Origin: JAZQQB01 sp045628865
Lineage (GTDB): Bacteria > Bacillota > Clostridia > Lachnospirales > Lachnospiraceae
Assembly (NCBI GenBank): GCA_045628865.1
Contig: JAZQQB010000043.1
Location: forward strand, 1-22,622
Length of the DNA stretch: 22,622 nt
Direction: 5' to 3'
The notes under the pieces are model-generated. The model was not told the origin of the DNA and ran no database searches. It worked only from the letters and a program-made list of their open reading frames with translations. Position 1 is the first letter of the stretch; each line of letters opens with the position of its first letter. Both the position numbers and the translations under genes were made by a program. Shown piece after piece: positions 14,490 to 22,483 of the stretch.

Positions 14490-14505
14490 TTGTAACCCCT
14501 TACAA
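14490..14505. promoter_or_regulatory. LacI-type operator candidate O2
   Basis: TTGTAACCCCTTACAA has 6-bp inverted arms. Its inner 14 bases (14491-14504) match O1. The site begins about 10 bases after the expected transcription start, where binding would block the promoter. Confidence 0.6.
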
Positions 14506-14533
14506 GACTATCGAAGGAGAAAAATATCATAAA

Positions 14534-15538
14534 ATGACAATTTACGACGTATCAGAAAAAGCTGGTGTATCCATCGCAACTGTTTCCAGAGTATTAAATG
14601 GAAGCAGCAATGTAAGTGAAAAAACCAGAGCAAAGGTATTAGCGGTTATGAACGAATGTGATTATACCCCAAATGCATTTGCCCGTGGCTTAGGATTAAA
14701 CACTATGCAGACTATCGGTATTCTTTGCGCAGATTCTTCCGATGTTTATCTCGCAAAGGCTGTTTATTATATTGAACAAAGTCTTCGCCAGAATGGATAT
14801 GATTCTTTGCTTTGTTGTACAGGATATAATCCAGCCATCAAAAAGAAATATTTAAACCTTCTGATTTCAAAAAAGGTGGATAGTGTGATCCTGGTTGGTT
14901 CCAACTTCATCGAAGAAAAGGATTCTGAGAACGCATACATTCGTAATGCTGCTAATCAGGTTCCAGTAATGCTTTTAAACGGTTCCATGGATTATCCCAA
15001 TGTTTACTCTACCTTAAGTGATGATTTCCAGTCTATGTATAATGTAACAAACAGTATGATAAACAGCGGCATCCAGGATATTTTATATCTGTACAACTCC
15101 AATTCCTTCTCAGGTCGAAAAAAGTTGGCAGGATATAAAACCGCTATGGAAACAAAGGGACTTTTGCGTACTGAACTGATTCAGCATTACACAGGTTCTA
15201 TCGAGTCTATTGGTGATATTGTTTCATTCCTTCGAAAGAAAGAGGAAGAAGGTATTACATATCATGGTGCAGTCGCATCGGAAGACAGACTCGCCATTGG
15301 TATCTTGAAATACGCTCTTGAAAAAGGACTTCGTGTTCCAGAAGATATTTCTATCATTGGACATAATAACTCTGTTTTGTCACAGTGCTGTACTCCAGAA
15401 CTATCCTCTGTAGACAATCGTTTGGAGACCTTATGCAATCAGCTTGTCACTACTTTAATGGGGGTTCTTTCAGGAAAAGAAATGCCAAAGCAAACCGTAT
15501 TCTCAAGCGAGATCATCAAACGGCAAACCACTTTATAA
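14534..15538 (+). CDS. LacI-family transcriptional regulator of uronate use
   Basis: A 334-residue regulator of standard LacI length. The N-terminal helix-turn-helix is clear: MTIYDVSEKAGVSIATVSRVLNG, followed by the hinge region KVLAVMNECDYTPNAFARGL. The remainder is a periplasmic-binding-type sugar-sensing domain (TIGILCADSSD..., SVILVG, ISIIGHNNS, with the final LSSVDNR). The ATG at 14534-14536 is the family-correct start, though the GAAGGAG ribosome site is about 14 bases away, unusually far. It is followed 18 bases later by uxaC, so it probably senses a uronate or a breakdown intermediate and represses its own operon through the two palindromes at the promoter. The effector is not identifiable from sequence. 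Confidence 0.93.
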   Translation: MTIYDVSEKAGVSIATVSRVLNGSSNVSEKTRAKVLAVMNECDYTPNAFARGLGLNTMQTIGILCADSSDVYLAKAVYYIEQSLRQNGYDSLLCCTGYNPAIKKKYLNLLISKKVDSVILVGSNFIEEKDSENAYIRNAANQVPVMLLNGSMDYPNVYSTLSDDFQSMYNVTNSMINSGIQDILYLYNSNSFSGRKKLAGYKTAMETKGLLRTELIQHYTGSIESIGDIVSFLRKKEEEGITYHGAVASEDRLAIGILKYALEKGLRVPEDISIIGHNNSVLSQCCTPELSSVDNRLETLCNQLVTTLMGVLSGKEMPKQTVFSSEIIKRQTTL

Positions 15539-15556
15539 TAATTTAGGAGGATTCCT

Positions 15557-16963
15557 ATGAAAACATTCATGGATCATGATTTTTTACTACAAACACCTAC
15601 CGCACAGAAGCTATATCATGAGTATGCTTCAAAAATGCCAGTACTCGATTACCACTGCCACATCAACCCAAAGGAGATCGCCGAAGATCGTCGTTTTGAA
15701 AACATTACGCAGGTATGGCTTGGTGGTGACCATTATAAATGGCGTTTTATGCGTTCCTGTGGTGTAGAAGAACGTTACATTACTGGAGATGCTTCTGACG
15801 AGGAGAAGTTCTTTAAATGGGCAGAATGTCTCGGAAAGGCAATTGGAAACCCATTGTACCACTGGAGTCATCTTGAATTACAAAGATATTTTGGCTATCA
15901 TGGTCATCTAAACAAACAGACAGCAAAAGAAGTATGGGAACTGTGCAACAAAAAACTTTCCGATCCTTCCATGTCTGCTAGAAATCTGATCAAACAAAGC
16001 AACGTAACACTGCTTTGTACAACAGATGATCCTATCGATTCTTTGGAATATCACAAGCAGATCAAAGAGGACCCATCCTTTGACATACAAGTCCTTCCTG
16101 CATGGAGACCTGATAAAGCAATGAACCTTGAGAAGCCAGATTATTTGGATTATCTTGCCAAATTGTCTGCTGTTTCTAACATTAGAATTGACAGCTTTGC
16201 TACCTTAAAGGAAGCACTTTCCAATAGAATGGATTTCTTTACCTCCATGGGATGTCTAATTTCTGACCATGGATTAGAATATGTCATGTACGCTCCTGCT
16301 TCCGAAGAGGAAGTATCTAAGATTTTTGCAAAACGCCTTTCCAATGAAATGGTAAGTCGTGAAGAAGAATTAAAATTCAAAACAGCATTTATGCTTTTCG
16401 TAGGAAATGAATACAACAAACGTAACTGGACTATGCAGCTCCATTATGGATGTAAACGTGATAACAATCAAAAGATGTATGATCGTATCGGACCAGATAC
16501 CGGTTTTGATTGTATCAGCAACTATACACCAGCAAATGAACTGGCTGATTTTCTGAATGCCCTGGCCCTTACCAATTCTTTACCAAGAACCATCCTATAT
16601 AGTTTAAATCCTGCCGACAATCAAGCGATTGGCACCATCTTAGGATGTTTCCAGGATTCCAGTGCATGTGCCAAAATCCAGCAGGGATCTGCATGGTGGT
16701 TTAATGATCACAAGACTGGTATGATCGATCAGATGACTTCTCTTGCAAGTTTAGGAAATCTATCCGGCTTTGTTGGTATGCTAACAGATTCACGTAGCTT
16801 CTTGTCCTACACAAGACATGAATACTTTAGAAGAATTCTTTGCAACTTAATCGGCGGATGGGTTGAGAATGGAGAATACCCAGAAGATTATGAAACATTA
16901 AAGGAAATTGTAGAGGGCATTTCTTATAACAATGCTGTATCATATTTCCAGTTTCATCTATAA
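15557..16963 (+). CDS. uxaC: Uronate isomerase
   Basis: UxaC interconverts D-galacturonate and D-tagaturonate, or D-glucuronate and D-fructuronate, the first intracellular step of pectin-derived or glucuronide sugar use. The 468-residue protein has the family start (MKTFMDHDFLLQTPTAQKLYHEYASKMPVLDYHCHI). The metal-binding HCH is at 33-35 in an amidohydrolase fold. Further family blocks are WSHLELQRYFGYHG, LCTTDDPIDSLEYH, LPAWRPDKAMN, MQLHYGCKRDNN, and GSAWWFNDHKTGMIDQMTSLASLG. AGGAGG lies six bases before the ATG. It is co-transcribed with the LacI-type gene. The rest of the pathway (UxaB/UxaA or UxuB/UxuA, KdgK, KdgA) is not in the window. Confidence 0.98.
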   Translation: MKTFMDHDFLLQTPTAQKLYHEYASKMPVLDYHCHINPKEIAEDRRFENITQVWLGGDHYKWRFMRSCGVEERYITGDASDEEKFFKWAECLGKAIGNPLYHWSHLELQRYFGYHGHLNKQTAKEVWELCNKKLSDPSMSARNLIKQSNVTLLCTTDDPIDSLEYHKQIKEDPSFDIQVLPAWRPDKAMNLEKPDYLDYLAKLSAVSNIRIDSFATLKEALSNRMDFFTSMGCLISDHGLEYVMYAPASEEEVSKIFAKRLSNEMVSREEELKFKTAFMLFVGNEYNKRNWTMQLHYGCKRDNNQKMYDRIGPDTGFDCISNYTPANELADFLNALALTNSLPRTILYSLNPADNQAIGTILGCFQDSSACAKIQQGSAWWFNDHKTGMIDQMTSLASLGNLSGFVGMLTDSRSFLSYTRHEYFRRILCNLIGGWVENGEYPEDYETLKEIVEGISYNNAVSYFQFHL

Positions 16964-16975
16964 ATATACAGAGTT

Positions 16976-17000
16976 GAAGCCATCGCTTCGCGATGGCTTC
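16976..17000 (+). terminator. Hairpin after uxaC
   Basis: GAAGCCATCGC-TTC-GCGATGGCTTC is a perfect 11-bp stem with a 3-base loop, 13 bases after the uxaC stop. It lacks a T-run, so it may be a weak terminator or a transcript-stabilising element. The rest of the gap up to 17200 is AT-rich, with a short direct repeat AGGGTTTG at about 17030 and 17043, and nothing else seen. Confidence 0.55.
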
Positions 17001-17206
17001 GATGAGGGGAGTATAAATAATTAATATATAGGGTTTGCAAATAGGGTTTGAAGGGTGTTCCCTATCTGATGTTATTATTATATCCATTTCACAATTTTTT
17101 ATCAATTCTCAAAACTAACAAAGTATGGAAGAGAATTTTAAGAATTCCATCCAATTTTAGGAAATTCAATTATATTCAAACTCTATTATTCTTCATTTTT
17201 AGACAA

Positions 17207-17228
17207 TTTCGACACCTTCTTGTCGGAA
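17207..17228 (-). terminator. Hairpin after the GH95 gene
   Basis: TTTCGACA and TGTCGGAA pair with one mismatch around a short loop, directly after the GH95 stop. On the minus strand it is followed by ATTGTCTAAAAATG. It contains one TTCGACA, but the terminator explanation is preferred over a Spo0A box. Confidence 0.5.
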
Positions 17229-19397
17229 CTACTCCTGATGTTTTTCTACTGAAACTGCTACTCCATCCTTCCATGTAATATCAATGGTCTGACCATTTTT
17301 GATACGTAAACCTTTCACATATCCATCCTTCCATTCCTTTGGAAGTGCTGGTAAGATCTTCAATTCACCTGCTCTATCCTGAACAAGCATATTAGCAATT
17401 CCTGCTGTTCCTCCAAAATTTCCATCAATCTGGAAAGGTGGATGCGCATCCCATAAATTATCATAAGTTGATCTAGTAAGAAGTGTTCTTACAAACTCAT
17501 ATGCCATCTTGGAATCTTCCAAAATTGCAAACTGATTAATAAGCCATGCACAGCTCCAGCCAGTATGACCACCACCATTTGAAATACGAAGCTCTAATGA
17601 TCTCTTGCAGGCATCCTTTAGCTCCTGATCCTTTTCAAAAAGCTCTGAAGGGAATAAACCATACAAATGAGAAATATGGCGATGTCCTGGTTCTGGTTCA
17701 TCGTATTCCTCATCCCATTCCAATAGCTGACCTTTGCTGCCTATCTTAAATGGTGCAAGAGATGCCAATTTTTCATCTAAGTCTGGTAATAATTCATCCT
17801 CTATCTTTAATACTGCACATGTCTCTTTAAAATGAGCAAATACCTCTCTGATCATGGCAAGATCCATTGCACAGTTTTTTGCAACACTGCTATTTCCGCC
17901 GTCAGGAAGTAAAAATCTATTTTCTGGAGAGCAGGATGGCATAGTCTCATAAACACCATCATTACATACCAGCCAGTCATTTAAAAACAATGCACTTTCA
18001 CGTAACACTGGATACACCCTATTTCTTAAAAATGCTTCATCCCTGGTATATTCATAATACTGATACAGTCCCTGACACATCCATGCCTGACCCATTACCC
18101 AGAAAGACCAGGTAACAGCACCATCATGTCCTTTGGTGTCCCCATTGAAAATGCCCATAGGATTCGCTGTTCCCCAAAAATCTGAATTATGATGAAGGAC
18201 ACTTCCCCTGCATCCATAATTTACAGATGCAATGCTTTTTCCATTCTCACAAATGCGATCAAGTAAATCAAAATATGGTTCCATACATTCCAACAAATTA
18301 CAATTACAGGTAAGCCAATAATTCATCTGAACATTGATGTTAGTGGTAAAGTTACTTGACCATGGTGCTTGCAGCTCCCATGACCAGATTCCCTGCAAAT
18401 TGGCTGGCTGAGATCCCTTTCTGGAACTGGCGATCATCATATATCGTCCATATTGGAAATACAGTGCATATAAAGCAGGATCCTCATCCTTTTTTTTAAG
18501 TTCGGCAAGTCTTTCGTCAGTTGGAAGTTCATCCTTACCCTCTCCTAAATAAAGTTCCACTTTAGAGAAAATCTTCCGATAATCTGCAATATGTTCCTTC
18601 TTTAATTCCTCATAGCTTTTTCCTGCAAAAGAAGGAGTTTTCACAGCCCAGAATGCAACTACGATCTCAGATGCTTCTTCAACCCTTATTTCTTTTCCAT
18701 AAATGGTTGCTTTTCCGTCTGTTGACAACAGTTCACACTCTGCCACAAAACGCTGTCCTCTATCTCCCTGAATGATTGCATTCTCTTTTGGACCATAATG
18801 TGGAGTCATATGTTCTGGACACTGTCCACGTATCTTTAAAAAGGTTCCTTCTTCATAGGTTTCAGCCGTACAGATATGAGTAAGCATAGAAGAAAATCCT
18901 ATATTTACTGCCATATCCTTCTTTTCACAGGTTAAACGAACAATCAATGCCTTTGCTGGATAGCTGACAAACATTTCTCTTTCATAGGCTATTCCATCTA
19001 CCTGATAAGATACCTTAGCAAGGGCGTTCTCAAGATCAAGTTCTCTTTCATAGGAAGAGATTTCTCCTTTTCCCTGATACCCATACGCAAAGGATAATTC
19101 ACCCAAAGGAACATACGCCTGTGCATAACTTCCAAGCATATGTTCCTGAATCATATGTTCCGCCTCTACAAGCTTTTTCTCACGAATCAAATCTCTTACT
19201 TTTGGAAGATATTCTAGTGCTTCTTTGTTGGTTCCATCCTTTGGATACCCGGTCCATAAGGTATCCTCATTCAAGGCAAGCACCTCTTTTTGTGGATCTC
19301 CAAAAACCAGAGCTCCTAAACTACCATTACCAATCAGTAAAGTTTCTTCATGAATCTCTGCCTTTTTACGATACCATAATCTCATTCTTTCTTTCAT
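17229..19397 (-). CDS. GH95 alpha-L-fucosidase / alpha-L-galactosidase
   Basis: GH95 enzymes are inverting glycosidases that remove alpha-1,2-linked L-fucose or, in plant xyloglucan/pectic side chains, alpha-L-galactose. The 722-residue protein has the N-terminal beta domain (LWYRKKAEIHEETLLIGNG, NEDTLWTGYP) and the (alpha/alpha)6 barrel. Residues corresponding to those known in AfcA-type enzymes are present: N-I-N in TNINVQMNYW (N356, N358), E495 in CSPEN and D661 in QIDGNFGG (numbered from an upstream GTG three codons earlier). The start is the ATG at 19395-19397 after GAGAGGG. There is no signal peptide, so it is cytoplasmic and acts on imported oligosaccharides. It follows ppaC on the same strand and converges on uxaC. 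Which sugar it cleaves cannot be told from sequence. Confidence 0.95.
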   Translation of the reverse strand: MKERMRLWYRKKAEIHEETLLIGNGSLGALVFGDPQKEVLALNEDTLWTGYPKDGTNKEALEYLPKVRDLIREKKLVEAEHMIQEHMLGSYAQAYVPLGELSFAYGYQGKGEISSYERELDLENALAKVSYQVDGIAYEREMFVSYPAKALIVRLTCEKKDMAVNIGFSSMLTHICTAETYEEGTFLKIRGQCPEHMTPHYGPKENAIIQGDRGQRFVAECELLSTDGKATIYGKEIRVEEASEIVVAFWAVKTPSFAGKSYEELKKEHIADYRKIFSKVELYLGEGKDELPTDERLAELKKKDEDPALYALYFQYGRYMMIASSRKGSQPANLQGIWSWELQAPWSSNFTTNINVQMNYWLTCNCNLLECMEPYFDLLDRICENGKSIASVNYGCRGSVLHHNSDFWGTANPMGIFNGDTKGHDGAVTWSFWVMGQAWMCQGLYQYYEYTRDEAFLRNRVYPVLRESALFLNDWLVCNDGVYETMPSCSPENRFLLPDGGNSSVAKNCAMDLAMIREVFAHFKETCAVLKIEDELLPDLDEKLASLAPFKIGSKGQLLEWDEEYDEPEPGHRHISHLYGLFPSELFEKDQELKDACKRSLELRISNGGGHTGWSCAWLINQFAILEDSKMAYEFVRTLLTRSTYDNLWDAHPPFQIDGNFGGTAGIANMLVQDRAGELKILPALPKEWKDGYVKGLRIKNGQTIDITWKDGVAVSVEKHQE

Positions 19398-19414
19398 ATA
19401 TACCACCCTCTCTT

Positions 19415-19430
19415 ATGTACTCCTGTACAT
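19415..19430. promoter_or_regulatory. Palindrome in the GH95 leader
   Basis: ATGTAC-TCCT-GTACAT, perfect 6-bp arms, about 18 bases upstream of the GH95 start. It could be an operator or a small leader hairpin. A second hairpin, ATTTCGC-CCT-GCGAAAT, lies at 19441-19457. No confident promoter was found. Confidence 0.35.
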
Positions 19431-19483
19431 AATAATCTCCATTTCGCCCTGCGAAATCCCGACTTTCTCGGATTTTAATAAAT

Positions 19484-19513
19484 ACGAGCCAAACGTTAAA
19501 ACGCATGGCTCGT
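19484..19513 (-). terminator. Terminator of ppaC
   Basis: On the minus strand ACGAGCCA/TGGCTCGT with an inner GCGTT/AACGT pairing, then ATTTATT, 11 bases after the ppaC stop. It separates ppaC from the GH95 gene. Confidence 0.75.
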
Positions 19514-19524
19514 CAATTCCCTTT

Positions 19525-21174
19525 TTATGCCTGTAAACAAGCCACCAGACTTGGAATCAGCTGCTTCTTTCTTGATACAAGTCCCTTCAATTGATAGCTC
19601 CTTGCAGGTTTGCCAACCTTAAATGCTTCTAATGCAAGTTCATTGGCTCTTTGACCAAAGCAAAGCAATTCTGTTGTTTCGCTTACAATGTTGGTCAACA
19701 TATAGAAACACATATCCACATCTAAATTTCTGAATTCCGACTGCATATAAGCATTGATTTTCTCTTTTACTTCCTCTAATTCAATAGAATTCATGGAGTT
19801 AATCTGTCCAACACTAAATACCACACCGCCAGCATTAAATTCCTTATAATCCTGGTGAAGGATTTCGTAAGCATCCTTTTCTGAAAGATCACTACCTGCG
19901 CCAAACATATCTATGGCAAACTCTTCAATCTCTACATTGCAGATTTCCGAAAGTGCTTCACAAGCCGCTTTATCATATGCCGTGCAGGTTGGTGAACGAA
20001 ACATTAATGTATCTGAGATAATGGCTGCCATCATCATTCCAGCCATTGTCTTTGTGATTTCAACACCCTGTTCCTGATACATCTGATAAATAATAGTCGC
20101 TGTACAACCAAGTGGCTGATTTCTAAAATATAGTGGAGCCATTGTTTCCATTGCTCCCAATCTATGATGATCAATGATTTCTAAAATATCTGCATCTTCG
20201 ATTCCATCTACCGTCTGACTTGGTTCATTATGATCCACCAGAATCAGTTTCTTTTTATGCAGGTTCAATAAATTACGTCTTGAGATCATTCCAATATATT
20301 CATCATCCTGATTAAGTATCGGGAAATCTCGTACACGCTTTTTAGCCATGATAGACTTGATATCATCTAACTTATCTGACTGTTTAAAGGTGATCAAATT
20401 GTCCTTTTTCATAAAATAACCAATGGACATACTCTGGTTGATCAATCTGGCAACCGTAAAGGTATCATATGGTGTACTAATGACAATACAGCCATGCTCC
20501 TGTGCAAGTTTCTGAATGGTAATAGAAACCTTCGTTCCCATACAAACAATAATACAGCCTGCATTCATTTCCACGGCACAAAGCTGCGATTCATATCGGT
20601 TACCTAAGATGACCATATCACCTTCATGAATAAAGTCTTCCATCATATCAGGATTCTGGGTGGCGATCATAACCTCACCCTTATCAAACTTTCCATCCGG
20701 ACTACCCACCAACATGGTTGCATCCAATGTTTCCAAAATATTGGTATACAAGGTTTCACCTGTTGATAAGATTCGATTGTCTGTTACGTCCATATAAGCA
20801 TTGGTAATATCACCAACCGTAATAATTCCCTTTAATTTTTTTCCTTCCGTAATTGGTAGTGTCACAACATTCTTCTCTTTCATGAGATCCCATGCTTTTC
20901 TCAATGAAATATTTTCTGAAACACCCTCCACTTCACGAATTTCTATATCATTTACATCTGACGATACATCCGGCAAATACGCAGGTACATCCACCTGAAA
21001 AGCACTTAATACATACTGCGTTTCCTGATTAATCTGACCTGCACGCATTGGAATATATCCACCACCATTAATCTGGTTTTTTAAATTTGCATATGCAATT
21101 GCAGAACAGATAGAATCTGTATCGGGATTTTTATGTCCAACAATATAAACCGGTCTTTCCTCGTTCGCTATCAT
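19525..21174 (-). CDS. ppaC: Manganese-dependent inorganic pyrophosphatase with CBS and DRTGG domains
   Basis: Family II (DHH) pyrophosphatase, hydrolysing PPi to two phosphates in the cytoplasm. Landmarks, numbered from an upstream TTG: GHKNPDTDS at 15-23, DHN at 316-318, DHH at 337-339, LGCT at 357-360, ISDT at 388-391 and the C-terminal SRKKQ at 536-540. Between the first motif and the second the catalytic domain is interrupted by a CBS repeat (about 85-135), a DRTGG-like domain (about 140-245) and a second CBS repeat (about 255-310). In this subclass these domains bind adenine nucleotides and regulate activity, with AMP/ADP inhibiting and ATP or diadenosine polyphosphates activating. The 549 residues are normal. 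The ATG at 21172-21174 has GGAGG seven bases upstream. Confidence 0.97.
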   Translation of the reverse strand: MIANEERPVYIVGHKNPDTDSICSAIAYANLKNQINGGGYIPMRAGQINQETQYVLSAFQVDVPAYLPDVSSDVNDIEIREVEGVSENISLRKAWDLMKEKNVVTLPITEGKKLKGIITVGDITNAYMDVTDNRILSTGETLYTNILETLDATMLVGSPDGKFDKGEVMIATQNPDMMEDFIHEGDMVILGNRYESQLCAVEMNAGCIIVCMGTKVSITIQKLAQEHGCIVISTPYDTFTVARLINQSMSIGYFMKKDNLITFKQSDKLDDIKSIMAKKRVRDFPILNQDDEYIGMISRRNLLNLHKKKLILVDHNEPSQTVDGIEDADILEIIDHHRLGAMETMAPLYFRNQPLGCTATIIYQMYQEQGVEITKTMAGMMMAAIISDTLMFRSPTCTAYDKAACEALSEICNVEIEEFAIDMFGAGSDLSEKDAYEILHQDYKEFNAGGVVFSVGQINSMNSIELEEVKEKINAYMQSEFRNLDVDMCFYMLTNIVSETTELLCFGQRANELALEAFKVGKPARSYQLKGLVSRKKQLIPSLVACLQA

Positions 21175-21267
21175 CCGCAAACCTCCATGTACTCTTAAAT
21201 CCTTATCCTATGTATCATATCGCAAATACGAAAAAGTGGCAATAACTTATGTGTTTAAATAATACGT

Positions 21268-21307
21268 AAAAAACGGATGTCTAGTACCATTTACCAGTCA
21301 TCCGTTT
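21268..21307 (-). terminator. Terminator of the yjfB gene
   Basis: On the minus strand AAACGGATG...CATCCGTTT with an inner CTGGT/ACTAG pair, followed by TTT. It is 60 bases after the yjfB stop. Confidence 0.8.
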
Positions 21308-21366
21308 CCAATTTGTCCATCAAGATTCCTATCAGCGAAACAATCTTTGAAATTACAAAAGCTGCT

Positions 21367-21558
21367 TTACACTGTCAGATCAATATGCGATCCTACATTG
21401 GGATTTACACTTGTTTCAAGCATAGACCTGTCCATCATGTTGATCAGGCTCGCTCCCTGCGAATTCATGGTATCCAGCTGTTTTCCTAATACTGCTGTAG
21501 CCACTGTATTCTGCAACTGATTTGATGACATCGTCATTGATAACTGTGGTATTGTCAT
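21367..21558 (-). CDS. YjfB-family putative motility protein
   Basis: A 63-residue protein of the YjfB family, small proteins commonly found with flagellar and SigD-regulated genes in Firmicutes; the molecular role is not established. The sequence MTIPQLSMTMSSNQLQNTVATAVLGKQLDTMNSQGASLINMMD has the typical amphipathic, Met/Gln-rich character and the family core around MSxxQLQxxVxxAVL-K-LDxM. The ATG at 21556-21558 follows AGGAGG at about seven bases. A SigD-like promoter lies upstream and the gene is divergent from a FliY-like gene, both consistent with a motility role. Confidence 0.88.
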   Translation of the reverse strand: MTIPQLSMTMSSNQLQNTVATAVLGKQLDTMNSQGASLINMMDRSMLETSVNPNVGSHIDLTV

Positions 21559-21623
21559 GCTCACACCTCCTAAGCACTCCATTCAGACACTGTTGTGTAT
21601 CTCACTGAATGACCTCAATTTCT

Positions 21624-21650
21624 ATATCGCCATTTTCTTTATTTCCATTA
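21624..21650 (-). promoter_or_regulatory. SigD/sigma-28-like promoter of yjfB
   Basis: On the minus strand TAAT (21647-21650), 15 bases, GGCGATAT (21624-21631). The sigma-28 consensus is TAAA-N15-GCCGATAA; spacing is exact and nine of twelve bases match. This gives a leader of about 60 bases. Confidence 0.5.
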
Positions 21651-21757
21651 TGTCAACACTAGTTTATCATCTTTTTTATCAAATTCCAAGTATATTTCAT
21701 CAATTCACATATATTCATTCATTTAAAAATGTTTTTTACACAAATTTACAAAATTAT

Positions 21758-21786
21758 GTGACAAATAGTGACAAACGATGTATAAT
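21758..21786 (+). promoter_or_regulatory. Sigma-A promoter of the FliY-like gene
   Basis: GTGACA (21758-21763), 17 bases, consensus TATAAT (21781-21786), about 45 bases before the start codon. Confidence 0.65.
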
Positions 21787-21835
21787 ATATTTGATAGTGA
21801 TTTATTGAATTTTTCATTATGCAGAGGGACAATAC

Positions 21836-22483
21836 ATGCAAGAAAAAGATATTAAGGAAGTTCTATCAAATGAAGATATTGATATTATTGGTGAAGTAGC
21901 GAATATTACCATTGGAACTGGAGCTACAACATTAAATCGCTTATTTCAGACAACCGTCAAGATTGATACTCCACATGTAAAATTAGACACTCGGGAGGGT
22001 TTGATTGAAGCAAGTCAGGATGCCTGTGTCTTTGTGGAAATTAAGTACGAAGAAGGATTAGAAGGGAGCAATACCGTTTTACTTAGAGAATCTGATGTAA
22101 AGCTCATCGCTGGCAGAATGATGGGGACTGATAATCGTGAATTAAAGGAAGAATTGAATGATATGCACCTAAGTGCAACTTCTGAAGCCATGAATCAGAT
22201 GATGGGATCTGCTGCAACTTCTTTATCAAGTATGCTGGATAAGAAGATCACCATTTCACCGCCGGAGCTATCCATATTCGACATTGAAGATCTTATGGCT
22301 GAGGGTGGTGCACTAGAATATCTTGGTGATGAGTTCATTACTGTTACGACTGTTCTTCATTTAGGAGAAACTGTAACCTCCATGGTAATGCAGTTTTATC
22401 CACTTGATCTGACACATGAAATCTGTCAGATGTTTAAAAACGCTAGAGGCTATGAGAAAAAAACATCTATTTTTAAAGCATAA
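21836..22483 (+). CDS. FliY-like CheC-family protein, probably truncated by a group II intron
   Basis: FliY is a flagellar switch protein with a CheC-like CheY-P phosphatase domain followed by a linker and a FliN domain. This protein of 215 residues matches only the CheC-like half: IGEVANITIGTGATTLNRLF, LHLSATSEAMNQMMGSAATSLSSML-KKITISPPELSI and a closing MQFYPLDLTHEICQMF. Both CheC E-x3-N motifs are present (ANITIGTGATTLN region and EAMNQMMGSA). The N-terminal EIDALL CheY-binding motif is not clear. GAGGGA lies six bases before the ATG. The reading frame stops at the linker position, where an antisense intron begins, and the last base of the stop is probably intron DNA. A natural stand-alone CheC is the alternative. 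Confidence 0.85.
   Translation: MQEKDIKEVLSNEDIDIIGEVANITIGTGATTLNRLFQTTVKIDTPHVKLDTREGLIEASQDACVFVEIKYEEGLEGSNTVLLRESDVKLIAGRMMGTDNRELKEELNDMHLSATSEAMNQMMGSAATSLSSMLDKKITISPPELSIFDIEDLMAEGGALEYLGDEFITVTTVLHLGETVTSMVMQFYPLDLTHEICQMFKNARGYEKKTSIFKA

Noticed and set aside
17208..17214. TTCGACA before the GH95 stop as a Spo0A box
   Set aside because: It forms one arm of the hairpin right after the GH95 stop and precedes no gene start, so a terminator explains it better.
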